Positions 1 through 7,227 are shown, numbered from the stretch's first letter. The stretch is 9,007 nt of DNA from Selenomonas sp. (GCA_017940705.1 JAGAYB010000175.1:1-9007), one strand, 5' to 3'. Numbers and translations are program-made. Notes: generated by a model from the letters alone, not told the origin.

Positions 1-318
1 CTGCACAATCCCATTCCTGACGCGCTTGTAGTAAACAGCAATATTTTGCTGGTGGAGGGCAACTGGCTGCTGCTCAATGAACCGCAGTGGCGTGACTTGC
101 ATGAACTGGCTGATTACACACTCAGTATAAAAGTGGCACCGGAACTCCTAAAAGACCGCCTTATTCAGCGCAAAATACAGGGCGGCCTGTCCGAAAAAGA
201 CGCTGTAAATTTCTACGAAACCAGCGACCGCCTAAATGTAGAACGTATATTAAACAACCAAGTCCCAGCCGATGAACAATGGCAAATGTTCGCGGACGGA
301 GACTTCATAAAATGCTGA
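1..318 (+). CDS. P-loop nucleoside/nucleotide kinase-like protein, C-terminal part
   Basis: The frame is open from the first base and ends with TGA at 316-318, so 105 C-terminal residues are visible and the N-terminus, including any Walker A loop, lies outside the window. The segment LLVEGNWLLLNEPQWRDL, followed by DYTLSIKVAPELLKDRLIQR and a later SDRLN, resembles the second half of uridine kinase/pantothenate kinase-type P-loop kinases (the 'nucleoside/nucleotide kinase family' related to PRK09270): a hydrophobic strand ending in EGN, then an R-rich lid region. Such proteins phosphorylate a small metabolite in the cytosol; the substrate cannot be told. It is an ordinary housekeeping-type gene separated from cas1 by a terminator, so it marks the left border of the CRISPR locus. 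The family call is from recalled motif pattern and is fairly secure; the exact function is not. Confidence 0.75.
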   Translation: MHNPIPDALVVNSNILLVEGNWLLLNEPQWRDLHELADYTLSIKVAPELLKDRLIQRKIQGGLSEKDAVNFYETSDRLNVERILNNQVPADEQWQMFADGDFIKC

Positions 319-325
319 TAATTTG

Positions 326-360
326 AAACCGCACACGGCAGCAGGCTGTGTGCGGTTTTT
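326..360 (+). terminator. Rho-independent terminator of the kinase-like gene
   Basis: AAACCGCACAC at 326-336 pairs perfectly with GTGTGCGGTTT at 348-358 (11 bp) and the stem runs into a T tract (356-360). It starts 8 bases after the TGA stop, so it ends the upstream transcript and separates it from cas1. No convincing -35/-10 pair lies between it and cas1. Confidence 0.85.
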
Positions 361-390
361 GTCGAATATAAAAAAGGGGAGGGCTGAAAG

Positions 391-1380
391 ATGGAAAGTT
401 TAACGCCTACAGAGTTGAAATCTATATTGTATTCCAAACGTGCTAATATATATTATTTGGAAAAATGCCGAGTAATGCAGAAGGATGGTCGTGTCTTATA
501 TCTGACGGAAGGAAAGAAGGCAAAACAGTATTGGAATATCCCTATAGCCAACACAACTGTGATTTTATTGGGGACGGGAACGTCCATTACGCAGGCAGCA
601 ATGCGTATGCTGGCTGGTGCAGGTGTATTGGTAGGATTCTGTGGCGGTGGGGGAACACCGCTGTTTTCAGGAACGGAGATTGAATGGTTAAGTCCGCAAA
701 GTGAATATCGGCCGACGCAGTACGTACAAGGCTGGGTGTCATTTTGGTTTGATGAAAATAAGCGTTTGCATGTAGCGAAGAATTTTCAAAGACAACGCTG
801 TGATTTTTTGGAAAAGGTGTGGGGAAAAGACAGAGACTTACAAAGCGCAGGCTTTTATGCAGATGATGCTGAAATTGAGCGGGCTTTGCAAGGTTTTCGT
901 CAAGGAATCGAGTGTGCTGATAACGTTGCGGAACTTTTAGCAGCAGAGGCGAATTTTGCTAAACAGTTGTATAAGTATTCAGCAATGCGTACAGATTATG
1001 GAGATTTTTCACGTGATGTTGACGCTGTGGATACGGCAAATATATTTTTAAACCATGGCAATTATCTGGCATACGGTATGGCTGCATCTGTTCTGTGGGT
1101 ATTGGGTATACCGCATGGCTTTGCTGTTATGCACGGCAAAACACGGCGCGGTGCGTTGGTATTTGATGTGGCCGATTTAATCAAAGATGCGATTGTGCTG
1201 CCCGGAGCGTTCTTTTGCGCGATGAATGATTATCGGGAGCAGGAATTTCGCGAGTATTGCCTGCAAAAATTTACGGAACACAAGGTACTGGACTTCATGT
1301 ATGATATAGTGAAAAAACAAAGCTTGCAGTGGCAGAAGGGAGTCGGTTCCGATGATGGTGATATTTACCAGTCAGAGTGA
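391..1380 (+). CDS. cas1: Cas1, type I-F CRISPR integrase
   Basis: Cas1 of 329 residues, the usual size for subtype I-F. Cas1, with Cas2, integrates new spacers at the leader end of the array; in I-F the partner Cas2 is fused to Cas3 and the proteins form a Cas1-Cas2/3 complex. The opening (MESLTPTELKSILYSKRANI) and the glycine-rich GFCGGGGTPLF region are typical of I-F Cas1. Metal-binding residues are visible: E186 in LLAAEANF, H248 in AVMHGK, and D259/D262 in VFDVAD, in the spacing of the E-H-D-D active site, so the enzyme looks intact. ATG at 391 is preceded by a purine-rich site, AAGGGGAGGG, at 374-383. The gene overlaps cas2/3 by 29 bases, implying co-transcription and coupled translation. 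A promoter is not evident; only an AT-rich TATAAA at 367-372 is seen, too close to the start to be persuasive. Confidence 0.96.
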   Translation: MESLTPTELKSILYSKRANIYYLEKCRVMQKDGRVLYLTEGKKAKQYWNIPIANTTVILLGTGTSITQAAMRMLAGAGVLVGFCGGGGTPLFSGTEIEWLSPQSEYRPTQYVQGWVSFWFDENKRLHVAKNFQRQRCDFLEKVWGKDRDLQSAGFYADDAEIERALQGFRQGIECADNVAELLAAEANFAKQLYKYSAMRTDYGDFSRDVDAVDTANIFLNHGNYLAYGMAASVLWVLGIPHGFAVMHGKTRRGALVFDVADLIKDAIVLPGAFFCAMNDYREQEFREYCLQKFTEHKVLDFMYDIVKKQSLQWQKGVGSDDGDIYQSE

Positions 1381-4300
1381 TAAAAACGCCCTGAAAACCA
1401 CGCGTTGGATTTTGGATGCTTTTGCCAACCGTATTGGAACGGATACCTGGCAGACGATTATTACCGAAGATGGCCTGCAGATGGTGAAAACTCTGCTGCG
1501 CCGTCATGCGACCAAGAGTATGTCCGTTTCCTGCCGTTGGATAAGGTCACGCACCCACAGTCAGCTATTATGGATTGTTGGCGATAAAAGTCGCTTTAAT
1601 GAAGAAGGTATTGTGCCTGTGAACAGTACACAGAAAGATTTGGCGCATAGCGAATGGGAAAACGATTGGGCACATCTGCCTGCCATCAAGGCTTTAGCGG
1701 CAATGGCCGGACTATTGCACGATTGGGGGAAGGCGAATAAGTCCTTCCAGAAATTGTTGAAGAAGAAAAAGGACAAGGACGGGAAAAAGACCAGTGACGA
1801 AGTCTATCGTCATGAATGGCTGAGCTGTAAATTGCTGGAAGGCTTGGTCTATCAGACAGATACGCAGAAGGATAACGCTTGGCTGGAACTTTTGCATACC
1901 GGAAAAATCCCGGAGAAAAAACTGGCGGAATATCTTAAAGAAAATGCAGATAAAGAATTAGCCGTTATGCCTCCGGCTGCCAGTATGCTGTGCTGGCTGA
2001 TACTTTCTCACCATCGTTTGCCGGCTTTGGATGAAAACCGCAGAAATAATTATAGCGAAACAGAAATGCCGGACTTTTCGGCGCTGCTGGCAAATTTCCA
2101 AGCGGATTGGGGATATAAAAAAGAGGGCAAGGATGAAGTTAAACTTGTTTCTGGCCTGCTAAAATCTGCCCCGTGGAAAAAGCAGTTGAAAAAATGGTCG
2201 GGCAGGCTGCTGGAGGTATATAGTGACTTGCAGGAGTTGTGGCAGCAACGGAATATCCGTCCACTGCTGCTGTATGCCAGAGTCAGCCTGATGCTCGGCG
2301 ATTATATGGTATCGGCAGATAAAGCCGACCCATCATGGCCACAGGATTGCACGTTATATGCCAACACCGATAAAAATGAGTTGAAACAGCGTTTGGATGA
2401 GCATTTGGTGCGTGTGGGCAGACAGGCGGCAAAAGCAGCACGTTGCCTGCCGCGCTTCGCGGAAGGCATGGAAAGAATAGAAGATGTGCCAGCCTTGCAG
2501 AAAAAAAGCCGGTTAAAGAATTTTTATTGGCAGGACAAGGTTACAGCTAAGATACAGGCTTACCGCAAGGAACATAGCGAAATCGCACATGAAGGCTGGT
2601 TTGTCATCAATATGGCCGGTACAGGTTGTGGCAAGACCTTTGCAAATGCGAAAATCATGAGAGCATTGTCCAGGGATGGAAAATCCCTGCGTTACAGTCT
2701 GTTGTTGGGCTTGCGTACCTTGACTCTGCAAACCGGTAAAGAATATCGCTCACGCGTGAAACTGGACAGCAGCGAAATGGCTGTGCTGGTGGGTTCCGCA
2801 GTCGTTAAGGATTTGTATGAGGATGAGGTCTGTTTAGAGGATACGGGCGATACAGCCTGTATGAATGAATTGCTGTCGGGCACGGTGCAGGCTAAATTTT
2901 CTGCGGAAGATGAAATGCTGGATGTATTGTTTGACCCGGCAGAAAAAATGACGGATGAAAAACGGCAGCTGCTCTATGCGCCTGTTCTGGTGGCCACGAT
3001 TGACCACTTAATGCCCAGCGTGGAGACCGTGCGCGGCGGCCGTCATATATTGCCGTTTCTGCGCCTTATGGCTGCTGATGTGGTCATTGATGAAATAGAT
3101 GATTTTGCCGGAAAAGATTTGGTGGCTATCGCGCGGCTGGTACATCTGGCGGGCTTGTTGGGAAGAAATATTGTGCTGTCATCTGCAACCATACCGCCGG
3201 ACTTAGCGGAAGGGCTGTTTTCGGCCTATTGGCGCGGACGGCAGGAGTATGCGCAGTTTTTTGGCTATAAGAACAACATCAATTGCGTTTGGTGTGATGA
3301 ATTTCAGCCGCAGGTGCAGACGATAGGTACGATGGAGCAGGACGGTGCTCTGCTTGCCTACCGTCAGGGACATAAGGAGTTTTCCCTGCGTCACTTAGAA
3401 AAATTGAAATCACAGCCAATCAAGCGGCGCGGCTGGATTGTTGATTGTGAAAAAATCCTGCAGCTGCCGCAGGAAGAACGAAAAGAAGCCTATTTTCAAG
3501 CTATGCAGCAGGCCATTGTGCGCTTGCATAATCAGTACGCCGTGAAGGATAAACGAACAGGAAAACGTGTGTCTTTCGGACTGGTGAGAGTCGCAAATAT
3601 TCTTCCCTGCGTTCAAGCCGCAAAGTATATGTTGAAATCGGAGTGGCCGGAGAAAATCGCTCCCCGGCTGCTGGTTTATCACAGTCGGCAGACAGCACTG
3701 TTACGCAGTCAGGAAGAAAAATATTTGGACAGAGTGTTAAAACGTAACGGACAAACAGGAACGGAAATTGATTTTCAAGATGCGCTTGTGCGTCGGCATA
3801 TTGAAGGGACAGAAGCGCAGGATATTATTTTTATACTGGTGGCAACACCGGTTGAAGAACTGGGACGCGACCATGACTTTGATTGGGCGGTAGTGGAACC
3901 ATCATCTTACCGCTCGCTTATTCAGCTGGCCGGACGTATTCGCCGCCATCGTGGTGAGCCTGCGGCGGCAGAATTGGGCAATATTGCGGTCATGCAATAT
4001 AATATCAAGGCTTTGCAGGAGATAAATGGCCCTGTATTTTGCCGCCCCGGCTTTGAGACGCAGGAAAAATACAGGCTGCGTACCCATGATATGAAGGAAT
4101 TGGTCAATACGGCTGAATTGGCAGCGGTCATAGATGCTTCGCCACGCACGGTGCGCCCCGAAAAATTGCAGGCACGCAGCAATCTGGTTCATTTGGAACA
4201 TAAGGTGTTAAGCGATTTCCGTGACCTGTCAAATTGCGGAGCGGCTTTCCTGCATGGCTGGCAGGAAGAATATTGGTGGCTTACGGCCTTGCCACAGCAG

Positions 4301-4630
4301 TTGAATAAGTTCCGTGAAGGGCAACAGGATATCGAATTATGCCTAAGAGAAGAAGAGGGAAATTTTGCTTTTTATGAAAAAAGCAGCCATACGGGACATT
4401 GGATAAAATGTGAAGATTGTTATCATATCAAGCAGGATGAAGCGGAAGACAATGCACGCTTTTGGCTGAAACGGGATTATAAAGAAGCTTGGAATGCTTA
4501 TAAGGGAACACGCGAAGAATGGGGGAAAATGGATAAAGTGGGATTACTGCATTTGCCTGCCAGAGATGAAGAATGGCGATACTCAGACCAATTTGGGATG
4601 TATGAGGAAAAAGAGGAATTTGACCAGTAG
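1352..4630 (+). CDS. cas3: Cas2/3 fusion, type I-F nuclease-helicase and adaptation subunit
   Basis: A 1092-residue Cas2-Cas3 fusion, diagnostic of subtype I-F. Residues 1 to about 95 are the Cas2 domain (MVIFTSQSDKNAL, then CRWIRSRTHSQLLWIVG). The HD nuclease domain follows, with H123-D124 in LLHDWGKA, H154 in YRHEW and H220/H221 in LSHHRLP. The superfamily 2 helicase core shows Walker A AGTGCGKT (422-429), a DEAD-box variant DEID (580-583), SAT (611-613) and motif VI QLAGRIRRHR (858-867). The last ~160 residues form the C-terminal domain. All catalytic residues expected are present, so it should unwind and degrade target DNA recruited by the Csy complex, and support spacer integration through its Cas2 part. 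ATG at 1352 lies inside the end of cas1 and has AGAAGGGAG at 1334-1342 as ribosome binding site; a second ATG follows directly. No strong terminator follows the gene. Confidence 0.97.
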   Translation: MMVIFTSQSDKNALKTTRWILDAFANRIGTDTWQTIITEDGLQMVKTLLRRHATKSMSVSCRWIRSRTHSQLLWIVGDKSRFNEEGIVPVNSTQKDLAHSEWENDWAHLPAIKALAAMAGLLHDWGKANKSFQKLLKKKKDKDGKKTSDEVYRHEWLSCKLLEGLVYQTDTQKDNAWLELLHTGKIPEKKLAEYLKENADKELAVMPPAASMLCWLILSHHRLPALDENRRNNYSETEMPDFSALLANFQADWGYKKEGKDEVKLVSGLLKSAPWKKQLKKWSGRLLEVYSDLQELWQQRNIRPLLLYARVSLMLGDYMVSADKADPSWPQDCTLYANTDKNELKQRLDEHLVRVGRQAAKAARCLPRFAEGMERIEDVPALQKKSRLKNFYWQDKVTAKIQAYRKEHSEIAHEGWFVINMAGTGCGKTFANAKIMRALSRDGKSLRYSLLLGLRTLTLQTGKEYRSRVKLDSSEMAVLVGSAVVKDLYEDEVCLEDTGDTACMNELLSGTVQAKFSAEDEMLDVLFDPAEKMTDEKRQLLYAPVLVATIDHLMPSVETVRGGRHILPFLRLMAADVVIDEIDDFAGKDLVAIARLVHLAGLLGRNIVLSSATIPPDLAEGLFSAYWRGRQEYAQFFGYKNNINCVWCDEFQPQVQTIGTMEQDGALLAYRQGHKEFSLRHLEKLKSQPIKRRGWIVDCEKILQLPQEERKEAYFQAMQQAIVRLHNQYAVKDKRTGKRVSFGLVRVANILPCVQAAKYMLKSEWPEKIAPRLLVYHSRQTALLRSQEEKYLDRVLKRNGQTGTEIDFQDALVRRHIEGTEAQDIIFILVATPVEELGRDHDFDWAVVEPSSYRSLIQLAGRIRRHRGEPAAAELGNIAVMQYNIKALQEINGPVFCRPGFETQEKYRLRTHDMKELVNTAELAAVIDASPRTVRPEKLQARSNLVHLEHKVLSDFRDLSNCGAAFLHGWQEEYWWLTALPQQLNKFREGQQDIELCLREEEGNFAFYEKSSHTGHWIKCEDCYHIKQDEAEDNARFWLKRDYKEAWNAYKGTREEWGKMDKVGLLHLPARDEEWRYSDQFGMYEEKEEFDQ

Positions 4631-4793
4631 CACAGAATATAAAGAACAGATAGGGGGAGTTCTACCCCAAATTTTAATGTTGCTTGCAGAGCCTTATAAA
4701 ATAAGGGGCGAGAAAAGGAGGCTAAATTTGAGTAAAACAGTCAAAAATAGCCGGAAGCCTTTATCTCGCAGGAAGTATGGATAATTTTTTGCA
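4631..4793 (+). promoter_or_regulatory. CRISPR leader
   Basis: This stretch between cas2/3 and the first repeat is the expected leader. It lies on the 5' side of the array when repeats are read in the type I-F orientation (ending in CTTAGAAA), and degenerate repeats are at the opposite end. A -10-like GATAAT at 4780-4785 would place a start near 4792, almost at the first repeat, but no good -35 is visible, so this promoter is tentative. A short hairpin (GGGG around 4653-4657 with CCCC at 4665-4668) is too weak to call a terminator, so read-through from cas2/3 is possible. Confidence 0.7.
4728..4784 (+). CDS. Possible 18-residue basic leader peptide
   Basis: A TTG codon at 4728 has a near-ideal Shine-Dalgarno site, AAGGAGG at 4715-4721, six bases upstream. 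The frame encodes MSKTVKNSRKPLSRRKYG and stops at TAA 4782-4784, nine bases before the first CRISPR repeat. Seven of the 18 residues are K or R. The good binding site is what makes it worth listing: nothing else in the leader needs one. It could be a small unannotated protein, a translated leader peptide, or chance in a purine-rich leader. I recognise no family. In the same frame an open stretch continues upstream into cas2/3, but no better start is seen there. Confidence 0.25.
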   Translation: MSKTVKNSRKPLSRRKYG

Positions 4794-5721
4794 GTGTTCC
4801 GCCGAATAGGCGGCTTAGAAAATCTGTATAAGTGTTCGGCGGGCGTTATACCGGTGTTCCGCCGAATAGGCGGCTTAGAAAATATAGCCCCTGCCCCACA
4901 TAGGGGGGCAGGGGTGTTCCGCCGAATAGGCGGCTTAGAAAAGATAGTCGCACTGCTAACCAAGTAACACGCTGTGTTCCGCCGAATAGGCGGCTTAGAA
5001 ATATGAACCGACCACGGACGAAAAGATTGCGGCGTGTTCCGCCGAATAGGCGGCTTAGAAATTTTAGCACCATCTCCTGCGTTATCTGGTCATGTGTTCC
5101 GCCGAATAGGCGGCTTAGAAAATAATGCTCTGCTATCCTTCAGGCATTGGAGCGTGTTCCGCCGAATAGGCGGCTTAGAAAACGGGGGCCTAGCGCGGAG
5201 CCGTCACCTGTTTGTGTTCCGCCGAATAGGCGGCTTAGAAAGTGCCAGTTCCATCACTTCGGCGGTGGTGTTCGTGTTCCGCCGAATAGGCGGCTTAGAA
5301 AAGCGCCTCCAGCTCGGTGTGAAATAGCTTTGAGTGTTCCGCCGAATAGGCGGCTTAGAAAATAGATGTGATATGTTTTGCCCTTGTCAGCTTGTGTTCC
5401 GCCGAATAGGCGGCTTAGAAAATATATCAAAGATGTAGTCAATTCCGGGATGAGTGTTCCGCCGAATAGGCGGCTTAGAAAACAATACGCTGCAGACTGC
5501 GCTGTGTAAGATGGTGTTCCGCCGAATAGGCGGCTTAGAAACAATACTTGCCCAGAAGCGCGTCTTTGCCCTCGTGTACCGCCGAATAGGCGGCTTAGAA
5601 AGAATAGCCAAAAGCGCCCGTAATGTTTGGTAGGTGTACCGCTGAATAGGCGGCTTAGAAATACTTTGCCCTGCGAATTGAAGGGCGCAGCATGTGTACC
5701 GCCGAATAGGCGGCTTAGAAA
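4794..5721 (+). CRISPR. Type I-F CRISPR array, 16 repeats and 15 spacers
   Basis: Repeats of 28 bp begin every 60 bp from 4794 to 5694, and every spacer is exactly 32 bp, the I-F standard. The repeat reads GTGTT, then stem CCGCC, loop GAATA, stem GGCGG, then CTTAGAAA. This matches the I-F class, in which Cas6f/Csy4 cuts after the stem to leave an 8-base CUUAGAAA 5' handle. Transcription is therefore on the + strand with the leader at the left. The first 13 repeats are identical. The last three (5574, 5634, 5694) carry GTGTACC instead of GTGTTCC, and the one at 5634 also has CCGCT in the stem, keeping pairing by a G-U wobble; drift at the leader-distal end agrees with the orientation. Spacer 2 (4882-4913) is strongly self-complementary. 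I cannot assign spacer targets by eye, and saw no spacer matching this window. Confidence 0.99.
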
Positions 5722-5858
5722 TATGTATCCTTATTATGTGTTACGGGGGATATGTTTCACGTTGATAGGCATTATACGTTTTAGCATCATGGGATATGTT
5801 CTGCGAACCCAGTGATAAAAAGGTTATTATGCTTAAATGAAAAGAAGGGACTTATAAA

Positions 5859-6059
5859 GTGGATGATCAGAGTAAATTTAAGTGTGGATGCTGTGGGCAA
5901 TATACAATTGAAGAAGAAGGAACAATGGAATCTTGCCCCGTGTGCGGATGGATGCAAGACCCATATCAGGAGGAGTATAAAGATAAAACGGGTGGGGCTA
6001 ACCTTATGTCCCTCAATGAAGCACGTAAGGCTTACAAAGAGGGGCGACCAATCGAATAA
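5859..6059 (+). CDS. CPCC-type cysteine-rich small protein, copy 1
   Basis: A 66-residue protein with two CxxC knuckles (C9/C12 in CGCC, C26/C29 in CPVC), followed by the conserved tail GGANLMSLNEARKAY. This is the pattern of the CPCC cysteine-rich family (Cys_rich_CPCC), small presumed zinc-binding proteins of unknown biochemical role found singly or in clusters in bacterial accessory regions. The start is GTG at 5859, preceded by AAGAAGGGA eight bases upstream. It is 137 bases after the last CRISPR repeat, and I see no convincing promoter or other gene in that gap. It is a clear paralogue of the gene at 6165, and the two share even the ribosome-site context (GGACTTA before the start), so they arose by tandem duplication. 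No link to CRISPR function is known to me; position between array and csy1 is unusual. Function unknown. Confidence 0.85.
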   Translation: MDDQSKFKCGCCGQYTIEEEGTMESCPVCGWMQDPYQEEYKDKTGGANLMSLNEARKAYKEGRPIE

Positions 6060-6164
6060 ATAACTGGGAAATGTGATTGGTATTATCACCAACAGGAGTG
6101 AATATGTTTGTAAATTAGGACATATTCGAGAACGTTGCAATGTTATAACAGGAGGACTTAAAGC

Positions 6165-6359
6165 GTGGAGGAAAGGCATAAATGCCCAGTTTGTGGTAAA
6201 TATATGTTTGAATATCGTAACTGTATGGACATTTGTGATGTATGCGACTGGTGTGACGATGCTATACAAGAAGATTCGCCCGATTACGCGGGTGGTGCAA
6301 ATCGTATGTCACTTAACGAAGCTCGTAAGGCGTACAGAGAGGGAAGGCAGGTAAGGTAG
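6165..6359 (+). CDS. CPCC-type cysteine-rich small protein, copy 2
   Basis: A 64-residue paralogue of the preceding gene, with C7/C10 (CPVC) and C24/C27 (CDVC) knuckles and the tail GGANRMSLNEARKAY. Its first knuckle is closer to the family consensus than that of copy 1. GTG at 6165 is preceded by AGGAGG at 6150-6155. The intergenic spacer of 105 bases holds a small inverted repeat (GAATATGT 6100-6107 with ACATATTC 6120-6127) of unknown meaning. Divergence between the copies outside the tail indicates an old duplication or separate acquisition of homologues. It probably shares a transcript with copy 1 and ends at the terminator just downstream. Presumed zinc-binding; role unknown. Confidence 0.87.
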   Translation: MEERHKCPVCGKYMFEYRNCMDICDVCDWCDDAIQEDSPDYAGGANRMSLNEARKAYREGRQVR

Positions 6360-6363
6360 CATG

Positions 6364-6413
6364 AAAATAGCCTACAACTTAACATTGAAGTTGCCACATG
6401 CCAGCTATTTTTG
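6364..6413 (+). terminator. Probable terminator of the CPCC gene pair
   Basis: AAAATAGC at 6364-6371 pairs with GCTATTTT at 6404-6411, ending in a T run, and an inner hairpin CAACTT/AAGTTG (6375-6380 with 6388-6393) shortens the loop. It begins just after the TAG of the second CPCC gene. The pairing is AT-rich and the loop branched, so efficiency is uncertain. The promoter for the next unit overlaps its 3' half. Confidence 0.5.
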
Positions 6414-6419
6414 TATAGT
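6391..6419 (+). promoter_or_regulatory. Sigma-70-type promoter starting at an orphan CRISPR repeat
   Basis: TTGCCA (6391-6396) and TATAGT (6414-6419) are each one mismatch from consensus and are 17 bp apart. The predicted start, about seven bases after the -10 box, falls at or next to 6426, the first base of the orphan repeat. It would drive the ATPase gene with the repeat as the 5' end of its mRNA. Confidence 0.55.
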
Positions 6420-6425
6420 GAAGAA

Positions 6426-6453
6426 GTGTTCCTCCGAATAGGAGGCTTAGAAA
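6426..6453 (+). repeat. Orphan CRISPR repeat with compensatory stem change
   Basis: A single 28-base copy of the array repeat, about 700 bp beyond the array. It differs at only two positions, and these are the facing bases of one stem pair: CCGCC/GGCGG has become CCTCC/GGAGG. Loop GAATA and handle CTTAGAAA are unchanged, so an RNA hairpin that Cas6f could bind and cut is preserved. No second repeat follows; 33 bases after it the ATPase start codon occurs, with its ribosome binding site inside the would-be spacer. It may be a 5' UTR element that lets Cas6f act on the ATPase mRNA, a crRNA-like guide, or an array remnant. Confidence 0.9.
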
Positions 6454-6486
6454 GCTGTATCCTTTTTTCTAGGAGTGGAGTATGCT

Positions 6487-7227
6487 ATGATGGATTGGTT
6501 GCTTTTCATCCGTAAGGCAGTAATTGATTGGAATTATGTCGATGATGATAGCTATCTGTTTGATATTCCTGCGATTAGCGATATAGATGAGATTGAGTTT
6601 CATGTCCCAATAACGCTGTTAGCAGGAGAAAATGGTATGGGGAAATCTACATTACTTGAAGCGATGGCTGTAGCGGCAGGTTTCAATCCTGAGGGAGGTA
6701 CAAGAAATTACGCATTTTCAACATATAATTCCCATTCTGATTTGTGTAATGCTATGAAACTGGTCAAAAGTGGCAAAAAAAACAAATGGGGTTATTTTCT
6801 TCGTGCCGAGAGTTTCTATAATGTCGCAACTAAGGAAGATGAATATAGCAAAGGTCCTGGAGGTATACCAGAACATTTTCATGAAATGTCACATGGTGAA
6901 AGTTTCTTTAGAATTGCAGAAAGCCAATTCCGTGGAAATGGACTTTATTTTTTGGATGAGCCAGAAGCAGCGCTGTCTCCGCAACGACAGCTGGCCTTGC
7001 TAAGAAAAATTTGTATGTGTGTTAAGAATGGGGCACAATTCTTCATTGTAACTCACTCGCCTATATTGCTTGGAATACCTTATGCACAAATCCTTTCTTT
7101 CGATGAGGATGGGATTCATGTGACCGAATATGAAGATACAGACAGCTATCTAGTGACGTCGCTTTTCATCAATCGTCGAGAGTATATATTAAAGCAAATT
7201 TTAGAAGATGAGCAGTCATACAATTAG
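6487..7227 (+). CDS. Stand-alone ABC-type AAA ATPase (COG3910-like)
   Basis: A 246-residue single-domain ATPase. Visible motifs (numbered from the ATG at 6487) are Walker A GENGMGKST (47-55), a degenerate signature MSHGES (134-139), Walker B LYFLDEPE with D157/E158, and the H-loop histidine H190 in FIVTHSP. This is the layout of small ABC-like or OLD-like predicted ATPases without membrane segments. No nuclease, TOPRIM or transporter domain is attached, and no partner gene of that type is adjacent. Relatives are scattered in bacteria, often as orphan genes or near defence genes; the substrate is unknown. A longer form could begin at GTG 6475, but AGGAG there overlaps that codon; GGAG at 6477-6480 is six bases from ATG 6487, which I prefer (ATG 6490 is next). 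Its 5' leader would be the orphan CRISPR repeat. No clear terminator follows. Confidence 0.85.
   Translation: MMDWLLFIRKAVIDWNYVDDDSYLFDIPAISDIDEIEFHVPITLLAGENGMGKSTLLEAMAVAAGFNPEGGTRNYAFSTYNSHSDLCNAMKLVKSGKKNKWGYFLRAESFYNVATKEDEYSKGPGGIPEHFHEMSHGESFFRIAESQFRGNGLYFLDEPEAALSPQRQLALLRKICMCVKNGAQFFIVTHSPILLGIPYAQILSFDEDGIHVTEYEDTDSYLVTSLFINRREYILKQILEDEQSYN

Noticed and set aside
367..372. TATAAA as -10 box of a cas1 promoter
   Set aside because: No -35 at the right distance, and transcription would start within the ribosome binding site of cas1.
2849..2856. Eight-base match in cas2/3, minus strand, to the sequence after the orphan repeat (GCTGTATC)
   Set aside because: The adjacent bases on that strand are AG, not CC, and the match is short enough to be chance.
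4653..4675. GGGG/CCCC hairpin followed by AAATTTT after cas2/3 as a terminator
   Set aside because: Only four base pairs with a mismatched interior and no proper T run.
4694..5815. Several open frames on both strands with repeated RRIGGLE, PPNRRLRK or LSRLFGGT units
   Set aside because: They are translations of the CRISPR repeats, which stay in phase because the 60-base period is divisible by three. They have no ribosome binding sites of note and are not proteins.
6100..6127. Eight-base inverted repeat between the two CPCC genes
   Set aside because: No T run and no recognisable operator; AT-rich pairing could be chance, so not listed as a regulatory site.
5787..6269. Long minus-strand open frame of 160 codons over the CPCC region
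   Set aside because: It is the antisense of the first CPCC gene and part of the second, both of which have family motifs and ribosome binding sites; the minus frame shows no recognisable motif.
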